Shown: positions 17,351 to 27,090, counted from the first letter of the stretch. The stretch is DNA of 64,000 bases from Hahella chejuensis KCTC 2396 (GCF_000012985.1 NC_007645.1:1654501-1718500), one strand, 5' to 3'. Numbers and translations are program-made. The notes: a model not told the origin generated them from the letters alone.

Positions 17351-19123
17351 ATGTGTGGCATATGCGGAGAGATCCGCTTCGACAACCACTCGCCCGATTT
17401 AAATTTCATCCGACTCGCCAACGACATTCAAACCCCCCGCGGCCCGGACGCCGAAGGCGTCTTCGCTCAAAACAATATCGCATTCGGCCACCGGCGCCTG
17501 AAAATCATGGACCTCTCCGACGCATCCCAGCAGCCTCTATACGATCCTGCGCTGGGCCTGGCGGTGGTGTTCAACGGCGCCATCTATAACCATCGTGAGT
17601 TGCGCTCCGAACTGGAGGGACAGGGTTACAAATTCTATTCCGACGGCGACACGGAAGTGGTGTTGAAAGCCTATCACGCCTGGGGCAGGGAGTGCCTGAG
17701 CCGCTTCAATGGCATGTTTGCGCTGGCGGTCTGGGAGCGCGATAGCGGCAAGACGTTGCTGGCGCGCGACCGTCTCGGCATCAAGCCGCTTTATTTTCAA
17801 CATGACGCCAAGGCGCTGCGTTTCGCCTCATTTATGCCGGCGTTGGCGAAAGCTCCGGGTTTCAGCGCGAAGATCAATCCGAAAGCGCTGAACATGTATC
17901 TCAACTTCCACTCCGTCACACCAGCGCCTGATACGATTTTCGAAGGCATTTACAAGGTGCAGCCGGGCACCTGGATGGAGCTGGATAAAAGCGGAAACAT
18001 CAACACGGGCAGCTATTGGAGCCTTACTTTCGGCATGCAGCCCGGCGACGAAGCGATGACGGCGGAAGACTGGCGCGATCGTCTGCTGGAAGCGCTGTTT
18101 GCGTCCGTACGCCGCCGCAATAACGCAGCGGTTGAGGTCGGCGTGCTACTTTCCGGTGGCGTCGACAGCAGCCTGCTGGTTGGATTGTTGGCGGAAGTCG
18201 TCCCGGACGGATTCCAGACCTTCTCCATTGGCTTTGAAGCTGTGGGCGGGGAAGAGGGAGATGAATTTCATTACTCCGATATCATCGCCAATCATTTCAA
18301 CACTCGTCATCACAAGATTCAGATCGCATCAGATCGCATGTTCTCGGCGTTGCCGAAAGCTATCGACGCCATGTCAGAGCCCATGGTGAGTCACGACTGC
18401 GTGGCGTTCTATCTGTTGTCCCAGGAAGTCAGCAAGTATTGCCGGGTGGTGCAGAGCGGGCAGGGCGCTGATGAAGTGTTTGGCGGCTATCACTGGTATC
18501 CGCCTCTGGTGGGCGCGCAAGACCCCTACGCTTGTTATCGCGAAGCGTTTTTCGACCGCAGTTATGAGGAATACAGGCAGACAGTGCAACCCCGCTGGAT
18601 AGCGCCGGATTACGCCGGCGAATTCGTCAAGCAGCACTTCCTGCGTCCTGGCGCTGATGATCCGGTGGACAAGGCGTTGCGCCTGGATATGAGCGTCATG
18701 TTGGTGGATGACCCGGTTAAGCGGGTGGATAACATGACCATGTCCGCCGGGCTGGAGGCGCGGGTGCCGTTCCTTGATCATGAACTGGTGGAGCTGGCGG
18801 CGCGTATTCCGTCGCCGCTGAAAGTACGGGATGAAGGCAAATGGATTTTGAAAGAGGCGGCGCGTCGTGTGATTCCTCACCAGGTGATCGACCGCCCCAA
18901 AGGCTATTTTCCGGTGCCTGCGCTGAAGTATCTGCGCGGAACCATTCTGGAATGGGTGAAGGAAGCCCTGTCCACGCAAAGCGCACGGGAGCGCGGCCTG
19001 TTTGATCAGGCATATGTGGACAACCTGTTGTTGTCGCCCGATATGCACATTACGCCGTTGCGCGGCTCCAAACTCTGGCAGCTTGGCCTGCTGGAGCTCT
19101 GGCTGCAGCGCCACAATTTATAA
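17351..19123 (+). CDS. asnO: N-acetylglutaminylglutamine amidotransferase (asparagine synthetase B-like)
   Basis: 590 residues starting MCGICGE, so Cys2 is the class II glutaminase nucleophile. The glutaminase domain spans about 2-210 and includes RGPDAEG and NGAIYNH. The synthetase domain has the ATP-pyrophosphatase loop LLSGGVDSS at about 267-275. It amidates the dipeptide made by the next gene, giving N-acetylglutaminylglutamine amide, a compatible solute used under salt stress. An AAGGAG site lies 5 bases before the ATG. It is first gene of asnO-ngg-peptidase, 83 bp before ngg. The neighbours distinguish it from ordinary asnB. Confidence 0.93.
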   Translation: MCGICGEIRFDNHSPDLNFIRLANDIQTPRGPDAEGVFAQNNIAFGHRRLKIMDLSDASQQPLYDPALGLAVVFNGAIYNHRELRSELEGQGYKFYSDGDTEVVLKAYHAWGRECLSRFNGMFALAVWERDSGKTLLARDRLGIKPLYFQHDAKALRFASFMPALAKAPGFSAKINPKALNMYLNFHSVTPAPDTIFEGIYKVQPGTWMELDKSGNINTGSYWSLTFGMQPGDEAMTAEDWRDRLLEALFASVRRRNNAAVEVGVLLSGGVDSSLLVGLLAEVVPDGFQTFSIGFEAVGGEEGDEFHYSDIIANHFNTRHHKIQIASDRMFSALPKAIDAMSEPMVSHDCVAFYLLSQEVSKYCRVVQSGQGADEVFGGYHWYPPLVGAQDPYACYREAFFDRSYEEYRQTVQPRWIAPDYAGEFVKQHFLRPGADDPVDKALRLDMSVMLVDDPVKRVDNMTMSAGLEARVPFLDHELVELAARIPSPLKVRDEGKWILKEAARRVIPHQVIDRPKGYFPVPALKYLRGTILEWVKEALSTQSARERGLFDQAYVDNLLLSPDMHITPLRGSKLWQLGLLELWLQRHNL

Positions 19124-19206
19124 CGGTAAGCATTATCAGCCGTGAAGCCCGCAGCGTCACACTGACGTTGCGGTAAGCAACCTCAGGCACGAAAGGTTAC
19201 ATCAAT

Positions 19207-20967
19207 ATGGCTATTACACCCCGCCATCATCATGAAAGGATGTTGCGCAAACAAATGCCGTCATATGAATCGCTGCAGGCGGAGCATATACGCACAGACG
19301 CGGAAGCGGACGCTCCCAGCAGTGTGAGCGTTCACTGCGGCTGGGGCCGTCTACTGCTGGCTAATACGTTTGAAAGCCCGAAAGAACTGGCGAAGAGTCT
19401 GGCGGAAGAATCCACCGGCGATCGCGATATCGCCCTCTACGTAGCGGACCCCCATGTGGTGCTGAGTCATGCGCCGCAGTCTCTGTTTCTGGACCCCTCC
19501 GACACCATGCGCTTGTGGATGAGCCAATATCGTCCGCGCACTCGCGCGCTGCCGGGCGTTACCGTTCGACGAGCCAGCAGCACGGTGGATGTGGAGGCGC
19601 TGAATGCGATTTTCACCCAGAGAAAAATGGTCTGTGCGCCAGTAGAGCATGTACTCGCGCATCGTCATTCCAAGGATATTGTCTATCTGGTCGCCGAGGC
19701 GCTGGGCAGCGGCAAGATCATCGGCACGGTTATGGGCGTGAACCATATCAAAGCGTTTGGCGACCCCAGCAAGGGCTCCAGCCTGTGGTGTCTGGCGGTG
19801 TCCCCGGACAGCAAGACCCCGGGCGTCGGCGAGGCGTTGGTGCGTTATCTGGCGGAATACTTTCAGACGCGGGAGTGTCAGTACATGGATCTCAGCGTGT
19901 TGCATGATAACTACGAGGCCAAAGCGCTGTACGAAAAGCTCGGGTTTCAGGCCATACGCACCTTCGCGCTGAAAAAGAAGAACGCCATCAACGAGAAACT
20001 GTTTGTAGGGCCGGAGCCGTCCGCGAAACTGAATCCGTACGCCAAAATCATCGTCAACGAAGCAATGCGTCGGGGCATTGAAGTGGTGATCGACGATGAG
20101 GTCAACAATCTGTTCACCCTCAGCTTCGGCGGTCGTCGCATACGTTGTCATGAGTCTCTCACCGACATGACCACGGCGCTGTCCATGTCGCTATGTCAGA
20201 ACAAAATGCTGACGCATCGCTCCTGCGCCCGCGCCGGGTTGCGCACCCCCATTTATCAACTGTATCGCTCGCGGGAACAGGCGGAAGAGTTTCTCGCCGA
20301 TCACGGAGCTGTGGTGGTGAAGCCCCTGGATAGCGAGCAGGGCAAAGGCATTTCCGTGGATGTCCGCAATGTGGACGACCTGCACGCCGCCATTAGCAAG
20401 GCGGAGAGCGTTTCCTCATCGGTGCTGCTGGAGACTTATCATCCAGGATTCGACCTGCGGGTGGTGGTGATCGACTTCGATACCGTGGCGGCGGCGATTC
20501 GTCGTCCGGCGGAGATTTACGGCAACGGCCGCGACTCTATTCGCACTCTGGTGGAAAAGCAGAGCCGTCGCCGCGCCGCCGCAACGGGAGGGGAAAGCCA
20601 GATTCCCATAGATGCGGAAACCGAGCGTTGCATCCGCGAGGCCGGTTACGACTGGGACAGTGTGCTGCCAGTGGAAGCGCATCTGTTTGTGCGTCGCACC
20701 GCCAATCTGCATACCGGCGGTACGCTGATTGACGTCACTGACGATCTGCATCCTGAGTTGCGGGCTGCGGCGGAAGAAGCCGCCAGAGCGCTACAGATTC
20801 CGGTGGTGGGCATGGACTTCATCGTCAAAGACCACACATCGCCGGATTACGTCATCATTGAAGCCAATGAACGTCCTGGACTGGAAAATCACGCGCCGCA
20901 GCCGACGGCGCAACGTTTTATCGATTTGCTGTTCCCGCTGACGCGGAGCGTACGACATGCATCTTAG
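19207..20967 (+). CDS. ngg: N-acetylglutaminylglutamine synthetase (GNAT plus ATP-grasp fusion)
   Basis: 586 residues. A GNAT acetyltransferase domain at about 115-260 (LSVLHDNYEAKALYEKLGF) is fused to an ATP-grasp ligase at about 290-586 (VVKPLDSEQGKGI, GMDFIVKD, IIEANERPGL). The protein acetylates glutamine and ligates a second glutamine, making the precursor for AsnO. This domain pairing is diagnostic for the NAGGN pathway. Its last codons overlap the upstream extension of the peptidase gene, indicating translational coupling. Confidence 0.93.
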   Translation: MAITPRHHHERMLRKQMPSYESLQAEHIRTDAEADAPSSVSVHCGWGRLLLANTFESPKELAKSLAEESTGDRDIALYVADPHVVLSHAPQSLFLDPSDTMRLWMSQYRPRTRALPGVTVRRASSTVDVEALNAIFTQRKMVCAPVEHVLAHRHSKDIVYLVAEALGSGKIIGTVMGVNHIKAFGDPSKGSSLWCLAVSPDSKTPGVGEALVRYLAEYFQTRECQYMDLSVLHDNYEAKALYEKLGFQAIRTFALKKKNAINEKLFVGPEPSAKLNPYAKIIVNEAMRRGIEVVIDDEVNNLFTLSFGGRRIRCHESLTDMTTALSMSLCQNKMLTHRSCARAGLRTPIYQLYRSREQAEEFLADHGAVVVKPLDSEQGKGISVDVRNVDDLHAAISKAESVSSSVLLETYHPGFDLRVVVIDFDTVAAAIRRPAEIYGNGRDSIRTLVEKQSRRRAAATGGESQIPIDAETERCIREAGYDWDSVLPVEAHLFVRRTANLHTGGTLIDVTDDLHPELRAAAEEAARALQIPVVGMDFIVKDHTSPDYVIIEANERPGLENHAPQPTAQRFIDLLFPLTRSVRHAS

Positions 20968-20977
20968 AGGCGAAGTT

Positions 20978-22195
20978 ATGATAGAAGAGAAAGGCTATAC
21001 CCTGGACTCTGAGTACCTCACCAAAGTGTTACTCGAATTGCTGGCGATACCTTGCCCTACGGGATTCACCGATGGAGCGGTTGTATATGTATGTGAGCGT
21101 TTGAGCGATCTGGGCATCGATTATGAGTTGACCCGGCGCGGCACCATCAAAGGACGATTGCAGGGCAAACTGAATGCGCCGCAACGCGCCGTGGTGACGC
21201 ATCTGGACACTATCGGCGCCATGGTGCGTGAAATCAAACCCAACGGTCGACTGTGTCTGACGCCGGTGGGGCACTGGTCGAGCCGCTTCGCGGAAGGTTC
21301 TCGCGTGACCATATTCAGCGACAGCGGTTGTTTCAGAGGGTCGGTATTGCCTTTGTATGCGGCGGGACATCGCTACAACGAAGAGGTGGATCGCCTCCCT
21401 GTCACCTGGGATCACGTGGAAATCCGCGTGGACGAATGCATATACTCGAAAGAAGACGCCTTCAGAATTGGCATTTCCGTTGGCGACTTTGTAGCCTTTG
21501 ATCCCAATCCGGAATTTCTGCCCAATGGTTTCGTTGTTTCCCGCCATTTGGATAACAAAGCGGGCACCGCCGCGTTGTTGACGGGGTTGAAAGCTATAGT
21601 GGAGCACGATCTGCCGCTGGCCATGGATTGTCTGCCGATATTTACCCTGACGGAAGAAATCGGCTCAGGCGTCGGGCATGCGATCGAAGCGGACGTCACT
21701 GAGTTTGTCGGCATTGATATCGGTCCGGTGGCGGAAGGTCAGAACGCGAAAGAGCATGGCGTCACCATCGCCATGAAAGATTCCTCGGGGCCATTCGACT
21801 GGCATCTGACCCGGCATCTGATTCATCTGTGTCAGGATCATCATATTCCCCATCAGCGCGATGTGTTCCGCTACTACTACAGCGATGCGGTGTCGGCGGT
21901 GCAGGCGGGCCATGATATCCGCCATGCGCTGGTGACCTTCGGCACTGACGCCACGCATGGCTACGAACGCACCCATATTGACGCATTGACCGCCATTTCT
22001 GATCTGGTGGTGCGATACGCTCAGAGTGAACCGGTGCGTCCGCATGACGCACAGGCGAATATTCCCAAAGAGGACTTCCAGGATCAGATCACCTGGGATG
22101 AAATGCAGTTCGGCGGCACCGCCGTGCCGATGGTGAACGAAGTGCTGGGCGAGCGTGAGAAAGGCGGGCGAGGCAAAAAGCAGGTTCTGAAGTAG
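20978..22195 (+). CDS. NAGGN-system M42-family metallopeptidase
   Basis: 405 residues from ATG 20978, which has AGAGG seven bases upstream; ATG 20957, overlapping ngg by 11 bp, is the alternative. M42/FrvX-type metal ligands are visible: THLDTIG (His, Asp), HLDNKAG (bridging Asp), TEEIGSG (catalytic Glu pair), GIDIGPV (Asp) and a late THGYERTH (His). Peptidases of this type are a constant third member of NAGGN operons; the probable role is osmolyte turnover or editing, not proven. It ends 3 bp before the convergent binding-protein gene. Confidence 0.9.
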   Translation: MIEEKGYTLDSEYLTKVLLELLAIPCPTGFTDGAVVYVCERLSDLGIDYELTRRGTIKGRLQGKLNAPQRAVVTHLDTIGAMVREIKPNGRLCLTPVGHWSSRFAEGSRVTIFSDSGCFRGSVLPLYAAGHRYNEEVDRLPVTWDHVEIRVDECIYSKEDAFRIGISVGDFVAFDPNPEFLPNGFVVSRHLDNKAGTAALLTGLKAIVEHDLPLAMDCLPIFTLTEEIGSGVGHAIEADVTEFVGIDIGPVAEGQNAKEHGVTIAMKDSSGPFDWHLTRHLIHLCQDHHIPHQRDVFRYYYSDAVSAVQAGHDIRHALVTFGTDATHGYERTHIDALTAISDLVVRYAQSEPVRPHDAQANIPKEDFQDQITWDEMQFGGTAVPMVNEVLGEREKGGRGKKQVLK

Positions 22196-22198
22196 GCG

Positions 22199-22966
22199 TT
22201 AAAATTTTCCTTTGAGCATGTCGTCCATGTAAGTGTCGAAGACGCCGTCTTTGTCCATTTCCTCCAGGCTGACCGTCAGCAGGGAGGAAAGGCGCTCGCT
22301 GTCAGGATGGGCGCGGGAAAATAGAATGAAGCCCTGCGTGCTGGTCAGCGGCTTGGCCAGAGTGGTCAGCAGGTCCGCCATACCGGCGTCGAACTGCTCA
22401 CGCACGATTCGCCAGCCGGTCATTTCGTCAATAGGGAAGAGGTCAATGCGGCGGCGTAGCAGCTTGCGGAAGTTGATGTCGTCGCGAGCGGTTTCTTCCA
22501 ACCCGAATACGTTACTGCGGGCTGCGTTCCAGAACTCGTTGGAGTAGGTGTAGCCGATAGTGGCGCCGATCCGGTAAGGCTTCAGGTCGGAGAATTTGCT
22601 CCAATTGGGGATTGGGTTGGACTTGAGGTGAAAGAACACCTCGTTATGCCAGGAAACCGGCCCTACCTGATAGAACTCCGCGTTGCGTTCTTCATTGAAA
22701 AACCAGAAAGAGCTGGCGTGGACGCGCAAGGTGCGCACTTCCTCATAAGCGCGTTTCCAGGGCAGATAAACAAATTCCACCTTTATGTTTTTGCGCTTAA
22801 ATGCTTCCCGCACCAGACGGTTGACATAACCGCCATAGGTGGACTTTTCGGTGGCCCAGGGGGAATAGTCGCCTGTGCTGATAGTGATGGTTTCCGCCGC
22901 GCTGCAGAAAGTCGCGGCGAGCGTCAGGATGATGCCTCCCAGAAAAGTCGTCACACGTCTATTCAT
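22199..22966 (-). CDS. Periplasmic substrate-binding protein, amino-acid (SBP_bac_3) type
   Basis: 255 residues from ATG 22966; a TTG nine bases upstream is the alternative. A signal peptide (MNRRVTTFLGGIILTLAAT, ending near CSA-AE) precedes a single bilobed ligand-binding domain starting TITISTGDYSPWATEKSTYGG. No permease or ATPase genes adjoin it, so it may be an orphan receptor or serve a transporter encoded elsewhere. Proteins of this type in related bacteria are often annotated as amino-acid ABC binding proteins; ligand unknown. Confidence 0.8.
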   Translation of the reverse strand: MNRRVTTFLGGIILTLAATFCSAAETITISTGDYSPWATEKSTYGGYVNRLVREAFKRKNIKVEFVYLPWKRAYEEVRTLRVHASSFWFFNEERNAEFYQVGPVSWHNEVFFHLKSNPIPNWSKFSDLKPYRIGATIGYTYSNEFWNAARSNVFGLEETARDDINFRKLLRRRIDLFPIDEMTGWRIVREQFDAGMADLLTTLAKPLTSTQGFILFSRAHPDSERLSSLLTVSLEEMDKDGVFDTYMDDMLKGKF

Positions 22967-23123
22967 AACATTCAACCCAGCACGCCGAGATGATGGCGCG
23001 ACTCGGAAGACTGCGCCCGGCTGCTGCGGGAAGTCGAAGGGTCGCTATATTCTAAGCATAGGCCATAGTCGGGAAACCGCTAGGGTCTGTCGATGTTTGG
23101 GCGTCGCTGCCGTACGGGACTAT

Positions 23124-23203
23124 CCGCGGGAGAAGGGGCTGACATGTGCAGGCCCTGTCGTTGCAGACAAATAGAAGGAAGCTATTTGTCTGCCTGATTA
23201 ATA
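23124..23203. repeat. Dispersed ~80-bp intergenic repeat, copy 2
   Basis: Nearly identical to 14027-14107, with a handful of differences and one base shorter. It keeps the perfect 12-bp GCAGACAAATAG/CTATTTGTCTGC hairpin; the first stem is weakened by substitutions. It lies 20 bp from the 3' end of tcdA. Confidence 0.85.
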
Positions 23204-23223
23204 AAGCAGGTTCGGGTGCGAGA

Positions 23224-24015
23224 CTATTTTCCTGTGCTTTCCTGTAACTTTTTCAGCACCCGCGACACCGCGATAAAACCGAAAGTGGCGGTGACCGCCG
23301 TGGCGGCGCCGAAGCCGGAAGCGCAGTCCAGACGCGTACTCTCCATGTTCCCCGGTTTGCTCTGGCAGACTTCTCCCTCCGCATCCGGATAGACCTGCTG
23401 TTCGGTGGAGAACACCGCCTCCACGCCGAAACGGCGTTGCGGGTTATCGGGAAAGTTGTACTCCTGGCGCAAACGCTTGCGGGTTTTCGCCAGCAGCGGA
23501 TCGTGATAGGTGCGGCTCAAGTCGCAGGCCTCGATGCGGGTCGGGTCGGTCTGGCCGCCGGCGCCGCCGACGGTGACGAGCTTGATCTTGTTGCGTCGAC
23601 AGTAGGCGATGATGGCGCATTTATGGCGCACGCTATCGATAGCGTCGATGACGAAGTCATAGCCGCGATCCAGCAGCTCCGCCACATTTTTCTCGGTGAC
23701 GAATTTAAACTCGGTGCGCACGTTGCATTCTGGATTGATCGCCTTGATACGCTCCGCCATGACATCGGTTTTATTGCGTCCGACGGTGCTTTGCAGGGCG
23801 TGAATCTGCCGGTTGGTGTTGGAGACGCAGATGTCGTCCATATCGATCAGGGTGATGGCCCCCACGCCTGAGCGAGCCAGCGCCTCAGCCGCCCAGGAGC
23901 CGACGCCGCCAATGCCGATCACGCAGACGTGGGCGTTGCGAAAGCGCTCCAGGGCGCGTTGGCCGTACAGGCGGGCGATGCCCCCGAAACGAAAACTGTA
24001 ATCTGAATCTGTCAT
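23224..24015 (-). CDS. tcdA: tRNA threonylcarbamoyladenosine dehydratase
   Basis: 263 residues from ATG 24015 (MTDSDYSFRFGGIARLYG); the frame extends to 24108 without support. It is an E1/ThiF-like enzyme that uses ATP to cyclise t6A to ct6A at position 37 of ANN-decoding tRNAs. The nucleotide-binding loop is IGIGGVGSWAAEALARSG, followed by LIDMDDICVSNTNRQIHAL; FSTEQQVYP and DCASGFGAAT resemble E. coli TcdA (CsdL) closely. It appears monocistronic. Confidence 0.94.
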   Translation of the reverse strand: MTDSDYSFRFGGIARLYGQRALERFRNAHVCVIGIGGVGSWAAEALARSGVGAITLIDMDDICVSNTNRQIHALQSTVGRNKTDVMAERIKAINPECNVRTEFKFVTEKNVAELLDRGYDFVIDAIDSVRHKCAIIAYCRRNKIKLVTVGGAGGQTDPTRIEACDLSRTYHDPLLAKTRKRLRQEYNFPDNPQRRFGVEAVFSTEQQVYPDAEGEVCQSKPGNMESTRLDCASGFGAATAVTATFGFIAVSRVLKKLQESTGK

Positions 24016-24367
24016 GGCGGTCTGATCCGGGACTAATGCTGAATGAATCCGGCTGGGCGCGCGGGAACCTTGGCGCGGCGCAGGCAAAGCGCGGATTATA
24101 AGCGCCATCGGGCAATTTTTCTAAATTTTCCAAGCCCTCATGGGCGGCTCTTTTTTTGCTAATAAGGGCAAGATGATCTTTACTTATCTACAAGATATCG
24201 GCAAGAGCGCGCCTAAAATTTCGACTTCATAAGCCAACCAGAGGAAGATTTTGACCACCTGCAAATTGGCTGCTGACGAAAGACAGGTGGAGACCGTTCG
24301 CTGGACTCAGCAGTCACATCCAAACAACCGCTATCGTATATGCAGACAACTATAACTGGACTTATAC
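24016..24367. other. Divergent intergenic region, tcdA / CheY-CheC-type regulator
   Basis: About 350 bp without a supported gene. A 7-bp inverted repeat CCACCTG (24255-24261) and CAGGTGG (24284-24290) is the only structure noticed; its meaning is unclear. Confidence 0.4.
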
Positions 24368-25384
24368 ATGACCATTCCCATTCTTATTTGCGATGACTCA
24401 GGCGTAGCGCGCAAGCAGATGGCCAAGTCGCTGCCTGCGGGCTGGGATGTTGAGGTCAATTTCGCCGCCAACGGCCAGGAAGCGATTGATATGATTCATC
24501 AGGGGCTGGGGGATGTGTTGTTTCTCGACCTCAACATGCCGGTTATGGACGGCTACCAGACGCTTGAAGTGATCAGCAAAGAAGAGTTGCCGACCGTCGT
24601 CATTGTCGTATCCGGCGACATTCAGCCCGACGCTAAAAAACGCGTGATTGGGCTTGGCGCTTTCGATTTCATTAAAAAGCCGATCAACAGTGACGAGCTG
24701 ACGGCGATTCTGCAGAAGACCGGTCTTTATGCCGAAACCGACGAGCCGGCCCAAGCCGCCGCCCCTGCGGTGGATCGCGCCGCCAGTCATCAGGGCTCCA
24801 TTTCCATGTTCGACGCCTTTCAGGAGGTGGCCAACGTCGCCATGGGGCAGGCGGCCGACCTGCTGGCGCGCTTATTGGACGTATTTGTGCTGTTGCCGAT
24901 ACCGCGGGTGAATCTGCTGGAGATATCCGAACTGCAAATGGCGCTACAGGCGACGGAAGACAATGATACGTATTCCGGCGTGTGTCAGGGTTTTATTGGT
25001 TCAGGCATCGCCGGCGAAGCCTTCCTGCTGTTCCATGACTCCAGCTTCAAGGATATGGCGAAGCTGATGCGCTATGACGGCAAACTGAATGAGCTGGTTG
25101 AGCTGGAGTTGCTGATGGATGTGTCCTCGGTGCTGATCGGCGCCTGCATCAAAGGCATCGCCGAGCAGCTGGACATCGCCTTCAGCCAGGGACATCCGGT
25201 AGTGCTGGGGCAACATGTGAACGTCGGCGATCTGTTGAGCAACAACAACTGGCGCTGGACCAAAACCCTGGCCATTGAAATTTGCTACAGCATTGAGAAT
25301 TACAACATCAATTGCGATCTGCTGCTGCTTTTTACGGAAGACTCGCTGCCGGTATTTCGCGATAAAGTGGCGTACCTAATATAA
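24368..25384 (+). CDS. Response regulator with CheC-like C-terminal domain
   Basis: 338 residues. The CheY-like receiver (1-120) has Asp9/Asp10, phospho-acceptor Asp54 (LFLDLNMP) and Lys104. A linker leads to a CheC/CheX-like domain (about 145-338). The first CheC signature is intact (Glu153 and Asn156 in QEVANVAMG); the second looks degenerate, with DVSSVLIG in the equivalent place. CheC domains dephosphorylate CheY-type receivers, so this protein may reset its own or a partner's phosphorylation. It lies 57 bp before a diguanylate cyclase gene, almost certainly in one operon, linking phospho-signalling to c-di-GMP. Confidence 0.85.
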   Translation: MTIPILICDDSGVARKQMAKSLPAGWDVEVNFAANGQEAIDMIHQGLGDVLFLDLNMPVMDGYQTLEVISKEELPTVVIVVSGDIQPDAKKRVIGLGAFDFIKKPINSDELTAILQKTGLYAETDEPAQAAAPAVDRAASHQGSISMFDAFQEVANVAMGQAADLLARLLDVFVLLPIPRVNLLEISELQMALQATEDNDTYSGVCQGFIGSGIAGEAFLLFHDSSFKDMAKLMRYDGKLNELVELELLMDVSSVLIGACIKGIAEQLDIAFSQGHPVVLGQHVNVGDLLSNNNWRWTKTLAIEICYSIENYNINCDLLLLFTEDSLPVFRDKVAYLI

Positions 25385-25441
25385 GGGCGTACGTAATGTC
25401 AGGCGTATGTAATAAAAAAATATAAGGAAAACGATAAATCC

Positions 25442-26401
25442 ATGGCTGAGAATCACTTCGACATTACAGAATTCCACTGGGTAATGGATATGCTCCAGAC
25501 CATCGATGTCGGGTTGGTGGTGCTGGATTCGGAATACCGCATTAACGTATGGAACAGCTTCATGGAGAACCATAGCGGGCTGCGGCCGCATGTGGTGAAG
25601 GATCGTGTGTTGTTTGAGGTCTTCAAGGAGATCCCTGAGGAGTGGTTCAAGCATAAAACCCAATCCGTGTTCCTGCTTAAAAACCGCACTTTCACTACCT
25701 GGGAGCAGCGTCCCTTTCTGTTTCGCTTCAAAAACTACCGTCCGATTACCGGGACGGAAGAGTTCATGTACCAGAACATCACCATTACGCCTCTGGTGTC
25801 GCCTAACGGCGAGGTGCAGAACATCTGCCTGATCATTTATGACGTCACCGACATCGCCAGTAACCGGCGCCAGTTGGAAGCCGCCAATTCCAAGCTGGAG
25901 AAGCTTAGCCGCATCGACCGGCTGACCCAGCTCAACAATCGCGGCTATTGGGAGGAGCAGTTGGTGAAAGAGTATCAGCGGGTGAAGCGCACCAATGAAG
26001 CCAGTACGCTGATTATGTTCGATATCGACCACTTTAAGAAGGTCAACGACACTTATGGCCATCCGGCGGGAGATGAAGTGATTCGAGTGGTCTCCGCCGC
26101 GTTGCGGGACACCATGCGCAGCACTGATATTGCGGGCCGATACGGCGGCGAAGAATTCAGCGTCATTTTGGTGAATACCGATGGTAAAAACGCGATGAAC
26201 TTCGCTGAGCGTCTGCGCACCCGTATTGAGAACCTGGAAGTGACCCACGAGGGGCGCGATATCCGTTTCACCATCAGTTTGGGCCTGGCTGAGTTGGATA
26301 AAAAGATTAAAGATCATAAAGAATGGATCGAGCGCGCCGACACGGCTTTGTACGCTTCCAAACAGGGTGGACGCAACCGCGCCACGACCTATGAAAAATA
26401 A
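25442..26401 (+). CDS. PAS-GGDEF diguanylate cyclase
   Basis: 319 residues. An N-terminal PAS-like sensor (about 10-145) is followed by a short helix and a GGDEF domain (about 155-318). The active-site motif is GGEEF (235-239). An inhibitory RxxD site (RSTD, 226-229) lies exactly five residues before it, so product feedback is expected. FDIDHFKKVNDTYGH is fully conserved. It should make c-di-GMP from two GTP. No membrane segment. It is co-transcribed with the CheC-type regulator, which probably controls it. Confidence 0.93.
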   Translation: MAENHFDITEFHWVMDMLQTIDVGLVVLDSEYRINVWNSFMENHSGLRPHVVKDRVLFEVFKEIPEEWFKHKTQSVFLLKNRTFTTWEQRPFLFRFKNYRPITGTEEFMYQNITITPLVSPNGEVQNICLIIYDVTDIASNRRQLEAANSKLEKLSRIDRLTQLNNRGYWEEQLVKEYQRVKRTNEASTLIMFDIDHFKKVNDTYGHPAGDEVIRVVSAALRDTMRSTDIAGRYGGEEFSVILVNTDGKNAMNFAERLRTRIENLEVTHEGRDIRFTISLGLAELDKKIKDHKEWIERADTALYASKQGGRNRATTYEK

Positions 26402-26560
26402 CGAGCGAATTCAGCGAACTGCGCGTCCCCAAAGGCTTAGGTCGGAGTTATGATGTGATAAAAAGTCACCGCTAGGGAAAGTGGGCGCTATCAACATTTT
26501 TTTGCTTTTAAACGGTCGTTTGGTTAGAGTTTCGGCGGTCGTTTGTCGCGAGAACCAGAA

Positions 26561-26983
26561 ATGAAGGCGTCCCCAAGGAGTCGGTTGAAAAATCCAGCTA
26601 CCCACCTGCATGCTGAATTGAAAATCAAGCGAGGACTGTTGTCGCGGGAGTGGGTAAAGGTGCAGATTCTGCAATTTTCTGCAGAAGGCATGCTATTGCG
26701 CACCGATGAAAACCTTCAGGTCGGAGGCAAGGCGGTTATTTCTCTCAAACTGCCCATGGACTTTGGCGATATCGCCATTAATAAAGTCGAAATCAACGTC
26801 AAAGACCGCCAGAAGGTGTGCAGCTGCTTCGACTACGAGGTTGAGTTCAATTTGGGCGGCGGCATGCTGCAGAGCGACAGGGTCCGTAAGGACCTCAAAC
26901 AGATTGAATCCCTTCTTTCCCGCTACGACTCCCTGATCAATAAAATCCGTAACGGTCCGCTGTCCAGCAATAATCCCGGCTGA
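26561..26983 (+). CDS. PilZ-like domain protein
   Basis: 140 residues from ATG 26561; an in-frame TTG at 26543 is an alternative and neither has a strong ribosome site. An N-terminal PRSRLKNP and a later QFSAEGMLL resemble the PilZ arginine motif and [DN]xSxxG signature, though the first is imperfect. The C-terminal part is helical. Its position 160 bp downstream of a diguanylate cyclase gene supports a c-di-GMP receptor role. Binding is not proven by motif alone. Confidence 0.6.
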   Translation: MKASPRSRLKNPATHLHAELKIKRGLLSREWVKVQILQFSAEGMLLRTDENLQVGGKAVISLKLPMDFGDIAINKVEINVKDRQKVCSCFDYEVEFNLGGGMLQSDRVRKDLKQIESLLSRYDSLINKIRNGPLSSNNPG

Positions 26984-27090
26984 TCTTTCCCGCCCGTCAA
27001 CCGGTGCGCGCTCCGCTTCATTCTTACGTAATCCCAAGTCAAAACTGGCGGCTTCCGCTGTTGTCTGAAAAACTTGTAAAGCAAACCATG

